64,000 nt of DNA from Mytilus californianus. Its lineage: Eukaryota > Mollusca > Bivalvia > Mytilida > Mytilidae. The position numbers and the translations under genes are program-made. Positions 59,118 through 64,000 of the stretch are shown here, piece by piece. Every line of letters begins with the position of its first letter. Within the stretch, counting starts at the first letter, position 1. A model generated the notes under the pieces. The model worked only from the letters and a program-made list of their open reading frames with translations, was not told the DNA's origin and made no database searches. The DNA lies in contig NW_026262735.1 in assembly GCF_021869535.1 (NCBI RefSeq), forward strand, positions 1 through 64,000. The letters are read 5' to 3'.

Positions 59118-59245
59118 TATGGTATCAAAGGTACCAGGATTATAATTCAATACGACAGACGCGCGTTTTGTCTACATAAGACTCATCAGTGACGCTCAGA
59201 TCAAAATAGTTGCAAAAGACAAACAAGTACAAAGCTGAAGATGGT
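59118..59245 (+). repeat. Dispersed mussel repeat, core copy
   Basis: GGTATCAAAGGTACCAGGAT, ACGACAGACGCGCGTTTTGT, CTACATAAGACTCATCAGTG and ACGCTCAGATCAAAATAGTT precede AAACAAGTACAAAGCTGAAG. It is the best-preserved core in the window. Confidence 0.8.
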
Positions 59246-60545
59246 TTTTGTAGCATAATATCCCAGTTAAGAACTTGGCATATATCTTTTACTACTGGTT
59301 TTCTTTCATTTTTTTTCAAAAGAATTAAATGAAAATTTGACTTTGTCTATACTACTAAATATAAAGACCGTTTTTATGTTCACCTAATAAACGTATAACT
59401 GAAGAAAGCTACAAGTCAATCTTATATAAGGGTATATATACTTGATAGGGTATACTGAAAATTTCACTTTACATCGATTACTGTTTCAACCAATAAGCAA
59501 ACAGACAAATAAATAAGTTCCGGAACTATCCGATGCGATTTCCTTTTAGTCATGTCACATGTTACCTTACCTTATTTGTACGTTCCGCATTCGTCAGGCG
59601 CACCACCAAACGGTGTATTTGGGATTTTCTATATACACTGGTCATAATCACAGGGTTGACACAACTTAATTCAATCATGTCACAATGTTTCCTATCATAG
59701 TATTTTAATCAGCATGACTTCATATAAAGACAATACGAATACTTAAAACCTAGACTTAAAATAAGGCGTAGGTACAGTTTCCGATTTTTTAGCCGACATG
59801 ACGTAAAAACGCCGAATAGAAGAAATCAACTTTATTGATAATTATAATAGGACAATGCTGTTAATTAAAAATTACACCATTCCAGGCCCTTTTTTTCTAA
59901 ATATTTATATATTACTTATAATTGAGAAGTTCCAGGTCTACGGGTTCAAAAAGAAGGATTTTGAAAGCAGAAAAAACTGACCATTTTATAATCAGCTTGG
60001 CTTAAATTATCAGATGAGAATACCAATTCTAAAAAAACCTAGCTAAAATAAGACTTGCACATAATTAAGATTCTCGTAATTCAGTCACGGACCCGCAAGT
60101 GTGTTTTAGTATAATCTATATATATTTAATTCAATCAATATGTGCAAGTTTATGTTTTTAATTTGCATGTGTTCTCGCTGGATTGTTTGTCCAGGTTTTT
60201 TCTCCTCCACTTCATTCGTTACTTCTTTCGTTTTTTTCTTTGCTTCCACTTACAACAGTGAGTCTGTGTCATTACCCGCTCTTCTGTATATTTAGGTTTT
60301 CCACTTTTCCTGGAAAGACCTATTGTATTTGTTCTGATTGTTCAAAAATTTCTTCTGTTCAGAAAATGTAAAAAAAAACAAAAATTTCATATATAAAATT
60401 TGACAAATGTTAAATTCTAAAAACATCTTTGGAAATATTTTCAAAACATTTTTCGAAACATGTCCATATCTTTAAAACATCATTAAAATGTCCCTGCCGT
60501 TGTAGCCAATGTTTCGAAAACGTTTGTATAAGTTTTGTTTATAAT

Positions 60546-60549
<4 letters not shown>
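59246..60549. other. Intergenic, nothing recognised
   Basis: AT-rich. The 62-codon frame at 60,183-60,371 is low-complexity hydrophobic. Confidence 0.35.

Positions 60550-60578
<29 letters not shown>
60550..60578. repeat. (TA)n microsatellite
   Basis: About 14 uninterrupted TA dinucleotides. Confidence 0.95.
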
Positions 60579-60581
<3 letters not shown>

Positions 60582-60739
60582 TAACTCATAATAACATTGC
60601 ATGCACCGGTTTCCAAAAAGCACATTTTCCCTTTTTGTCCAGTTAAACATTAGTTCATTGGTAAAATAAACCTCATGTGGCCTCTGATCACTGATGCTAA
60701 ATCTGCCCCTCCTCTTGTTTTGGATAGTAAAGTCATCTG

Positions 60740-60835
60740 AAATAAATTAGACATTATGCTGTTGTCTGTTCTATGGTCGGGTTGTTGTCTCTTTGACCCA
60801 TTCCCCATTTCCATTCTCAATTTTATTTGATAAAA
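60740..60835 (+). repeat. Dispersed mussel repeat of a second family
   Basis: GGTCGGGTTGTTGTCTCTTT, GACCCATTCCCC and ATTTCCATTCTCAATTTTAT in order. I recognise this from memory as a very common mussel sequence. It is not repeated elsewhere in this window. Confidence 0.5.
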
Positions 60836-61039
60836 GAGAGACTTTAATTTATATTTCTAATTTTTTTACCAAATTTTTCATTAGCAGTCCAATGGGATTT
60901 AAGTTCTGACATCAGAAATCAAATCAATCATTTCCTGAATCTGTGCTATATATTGAAACAATAGGATTCATTTTCTACATTTTTTTCTCTTTAATTAATA
61001 CACTCAACCAAACCCATGATTAAAAGCATACATTTGTAA

Positions 61040-61900
61040 CACCAGTGAACCCATTTTTACGCTGTATTTATTGTTCACCATACGAACCATCACGGCGAAC
61101 GAACGAACCTGCTTCCGGCACAAAATGGACCTTCTTTCGTCGAGCAACACTATTTGTGAGGCATTTTAAGCAGTTAGTTGACATGGCACATCATCTTGTT
61201 CAACTTTTGATAATTCGGCTTTTACCTTACTGACAATTTCACCAGGATCACAGACATTCCGGAAAGTCAACCTCATATGGATCAACTGATGCAGACATAT
61301 GTCTCTGTTTAGGCAGTTGTCGGTCCCGAATAATCCTCGCAGTAATTCATGAGAAAAATAAACTTGGAAATATTGAATGCTCAATACGGCACGATATATT
61401 GTCTCTTCTTTCCATATTAATTCTCTTGATGACTGTATTCATTTCCTCAGCAACGTTGTTTGTCACTTCGGAGTATGGATCGTACACATTCACGGACTCA
61501 CTGAGGTCAGCATTTAAGTTTTTCTCCATTTTTGTGAAAGTGTTTCGTACGAACTTTTAAACTTAACTAGATCTTCTGTTTGTTTTAAAGACTTCACATC
61601 AGCAAAATTGTTGACGAATGTGGTTCTAGCTATGCAAACGTTTCGCTTGAGGCAAGTGTGTCTTAATTGCAGTGTTCAATGATTGTTCCTTATCAGTAAC
61701 AATTACTACCGTGTCTCTCTTTTATTTTAGTTAGCAGTCTCTTCCAAAACCGACCATGTCCATCAATGCATTTCCGATCTTGTATAAAGAATGTTGCTGG
61801 CGCGGTTTCTCCACCTTGAAAGGGAAAATGTTTAAAAACCAAAACAGACAGTCGAAAATCTCAACTTTTTTAATTTTAAAGATGTATCACAAGTTCCCAA
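61040..61900 (-). pseudogene. MULE-type transposase relic
   Basis: On the minus strand, in shifting frames: PATFFIQDRKCIDGHGRFWK (about 61,803-61,744), VVIVTDKEQSLNTAIKTHLP (about 61,710-61,650), LHS-stop-NHI, KWRKT, then TNNVAEEMNTVIKRI (about 61,455-61,415), and finally VLSIQYFQVYFSHELLRGLF and onward to about 61,170. The VTD.E..LN.AI…P and TNN.AE.MN.V.KR…L..LQ.y…E..RG motifs are typical of the MULE transposase domain and its C-terminal side. Several stops and frameshifts make it non-functional. No terminal inverted repeats were identified. Confidence 0.6.
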
Positions 61901-62094
61901 TGCAGATTGTCTTACTTCGCCAATAACACCTTCTTGAATTCGGTTACTATGCTAGGATGTGCTAGCCTGGAAATATAGTGATGTCGTGGACAACATCGTC
62001 TAAATGATAACCAAGTTACAACGTACTATAAGAATGACCATGTGTCAGACGCTTCTATTGTGCAAATAAAAAATTAAAGGGAATTGCCTTTTTT

Positions 62095-62205
62095 GGTACA
62101 TCTGTTCTACAGCAGTTTTATCTTATGTTCATGGCGTTGTCAGTTTATTTTCGATTTATGAGTTTGACTGTCCCTCTGGTATGTTTCGTCCCTCTTTTAC
62201 CTTCT
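62095..62205 (+). repeat. Dispersed mussel repeat of a third family
   Basis: GGCGTTGTCAGTTTATTTTC, GATTTATGAGTTTGACTGTC and CCTCTGGTATGTTTCGTCCC in order. I know this from memory as frequent in mussel DNA. Confidence 0.5.
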
Positions 62206-63162
62206 TGATCTTTTATAAATGTTTTAATAGCATGTTCACGAACAGAGACAGTGATACTTGGTTCTTGGAGATTTCAAGATTTTATGACTGTTTCCATGCT
62301 ACTTAATCCATTGTCGTTTTAATTTGTTGTGCCTTCAGTTTTATTTTCAGTGAACATACCTTTATTATTGTTGATATAGCAAACAAACACTTTACTATCC
62401 AGTAATGTAGTTTCTTCCGATATTGAGAACAAATTCCCTTGTCAAGTTTCTATCAAATCAGAGTCAAAGAGAATATATCCAGCCACTGAATTTTACGCCT
62501 TGCAAGGGTTCAGGTGTTCCTTCTGAATTATCCTCATCTTTGAGTTGTGTTGTCTTTTTTTTTGCTTATTTCTGTCAATACCTATACAGAAAATTGTCTG
62601 ATAAACAAGAGTTTGGTGGATTTTGTGAAACCGTCAAACAATACATTCAGCAGTACCCAACACTGACTGAAATGACAATAGAAACAACAAGTCAATTCTG
62701 ATCTCATCAAAACTTCTAAATAGTGTCCCTCTCACATTCAAAAGTGTTTTTACTAAAGTAGCCTTGATGAACTCGGCAAAATACTTGTCATTTAGAATTG
62801 GAGATAACACTGTTCTAACATTAATGATTCATGCAATACATTTAGCTACTGTCATAACTTGGTTTCCATATGCTGAACCTTGTATAGAAAAATATTTATT
62901 ATTTTGCATTTCCTTGAGAGTATACTGATTGATAGTTGACATATTCCCCTGTCGATCTATCTGCATGTGCATGTATAACCCCTGTAAAGTAATAATAAAG
63001 TTTATTGAATAAATGCACATTTTCACCCCAATTAGGTTGAAGGCATACATAAATCAACATAATAATTTTACAATACATCATAAAAAACAATAAAAGAACA
63101 AAACATTATATACATATATGTATCTATCATGCAGTTGTTGAGTCCACCCTCCTCAGTGACCA
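62206..63162. other. Intergenic, nothing firmly recognised
   Basis: A 92-codon plus frame (62,423-62,701, CTG/TTG-type start) and two overlapping minus frames (62,829-63,090) have no recognisable family. AT-rich elsewhere. Confidence 0.35.
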
Positions 63163-64000
63163 CCCCCCGGTGGATCGCTATCCTTGCCGTGGTCGGGGGA
63201 CTTGCGTGTCTCAGTGACCCCAAGAGCTATGCCAGTTGGAGCTTCGTCTAACCCAATTCGATGCTTCACTTGTCAAAAGTTTGGTCATGGAAGCAAACAA
63301 TGTCGTGGTACGCAGAGATGCTTCAAGTGTTCTGACGAAGGACACGAGGGAACAACCTGTAGCTCTGAATCTTCTAAATGCGTAAACTGTGGTGAATCCC
63401 ATTTTTCATCATCTAGGGACTGCCCTGTTTACCTTAAAGAAAAACATATTATCAAAATTAAAACAGAAAGAAACATCAGTTACCCAGAAGCTAAACAGAT
63501 AGCTTCTGTTTCGAATGATCTCCTTGTTTCGAACAGACCATCGTACGCCAGCAAAGTTGTCCGCTCATTCAGTCACGAGCATACACAAACTCGCATGACC
63601 TGGCCAATTGATGCTGAGACATTTACAATGCTGCCTGTTGAAACAGAACCTAACGATAAAATATTAGTTCCAAGAAAACCAACACCTTCTAAAACCAGTA
63701 CTCAGTCAACTCAATCTTCCTTACAGAGCTCAATGTCATCATCTAAAAATAATGAAAAAAAGAAATCAAATAAAAAAGATACAGTTAAATCAGACAGTTG
63801 GGGCGGTGAATCTGTCTGGGATCCTCCCAGTGACATAGATGATTCTTCCATCTCCAATAGTCCTCCTTCATCTGCATCTAATAAAACTAGTTTATCTTCT
63901 GCATCTAGTACAAAGTCTTCTAAAGCCCCGTCTCCTCTTCGTTCTCCAGAACAGAAGGATGTCCAAAAGAAGCCAGCAAATACATCCTCTCAGAAGTCTT
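63163..64000 (+). mobile_element. Second LINE copy, internally deleted, continues past the window
   Basis: It starts with the same CCCCCCGGTGGATCGCT as the copy at 46,739 and follows it for ~87 bp. At 63,248-63,249 it jumps to sequence matching 48,048 onward, removing about 1.22 kb (rest of the 5'UTR and the ORF1 N-terminus). From there ORF1 is open to the window edge, with three intact knuckles (CFTCQKFGHGSKQC, CFKCSDEGHEGTTC, CVNCGESHFSSSRDC) and no frameshift at the A-rich run that breaks the first copy. What lies beyond 64,000 is unknown. Confidence 0.9.

Overview
This is eukaryotic, AT-rich, repeat-laden nuclear DNA. It carries introns with GT/AG borders, LTR and non-LTR retrotransposons, SINE-like elements, DNA-transposon relics and a long satellite, with no bacterial-type operons. 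Several short dispersed sequences (near 15.7, 27.8, 56.7, 59.2, 60.8 and 62.1 kb) are ones I recognise from memory as abundant in Mytilus-type mussel genomes. A marine mussel is therefore the best guess; no database search was possible.

Layout: (1) 1-14,250 is a satellite of ~129-bp AT-rich monomers in higher-order repeats. It runs forward to about 6,353 and inverted afterwards, making a giant palindrome. (2) 14,255-15,440 is the 3' end of a degenerate LINE. (3) 16.2-27.5 kb holds what looks like a plus-strand host gene or decaying paralogue. Its small exons are mostly phase 0 and encode OB-fold-like segments. One exon carries an in-frame TAA and another an antisense SINE with a 12-bp target duplication. 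A tandem array of four tRNA-like modules (17.9-18.8 kb) lies upstream of the first good exon. (4) 27.7-36.3 kb is a mosaic: more SINE-like copies, a broken C2H2 zinc-finger segment, an intron-bearing KDZ-like transposase relic and a ~1-kb foldback. (5) 36,278-46,210 is a Ty3/Gypsy-type LTR retrotransposon with a 4-bp target duplication (AAAC), a tRNA-Leu-type primer site, gag, pol, a chromodomain-like tail and a possible third frame. Its 5' LTR is split by a second, antisense, internally deleted LTR element with its own 4-bp duplication (TATG). (6) 46,739-53,211 is an almost complete I/Nimb-like LINE (5'UTR, ORF1, EN-RT-RNase H ORF2). It has a target duplication and is damaged by indels and a SINE insertion. 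(7) 53.2-63.1 kb is gene-poor, with an old SINE copy, a 36-bp minisatellite, mussel dispersed repeats and a minus-strand MULE transposase relic. (8) 63,163-64,000 is a second, internally deleted copy of the same LINE, running off the window.

How the parts relate: the LINE 3' tail (…GCAACCAACAATCAATCAATC) is almost identical to the 3' tail of the ~425-bp SINE-like element, of which there are seven long copies and one fragment. This suggests that the LINE machinery mobilises the SINE-like element. Most other open frames are translated repeats or shadow frames. No intact gene, transposase or retrotransposon can be claimed from this window.
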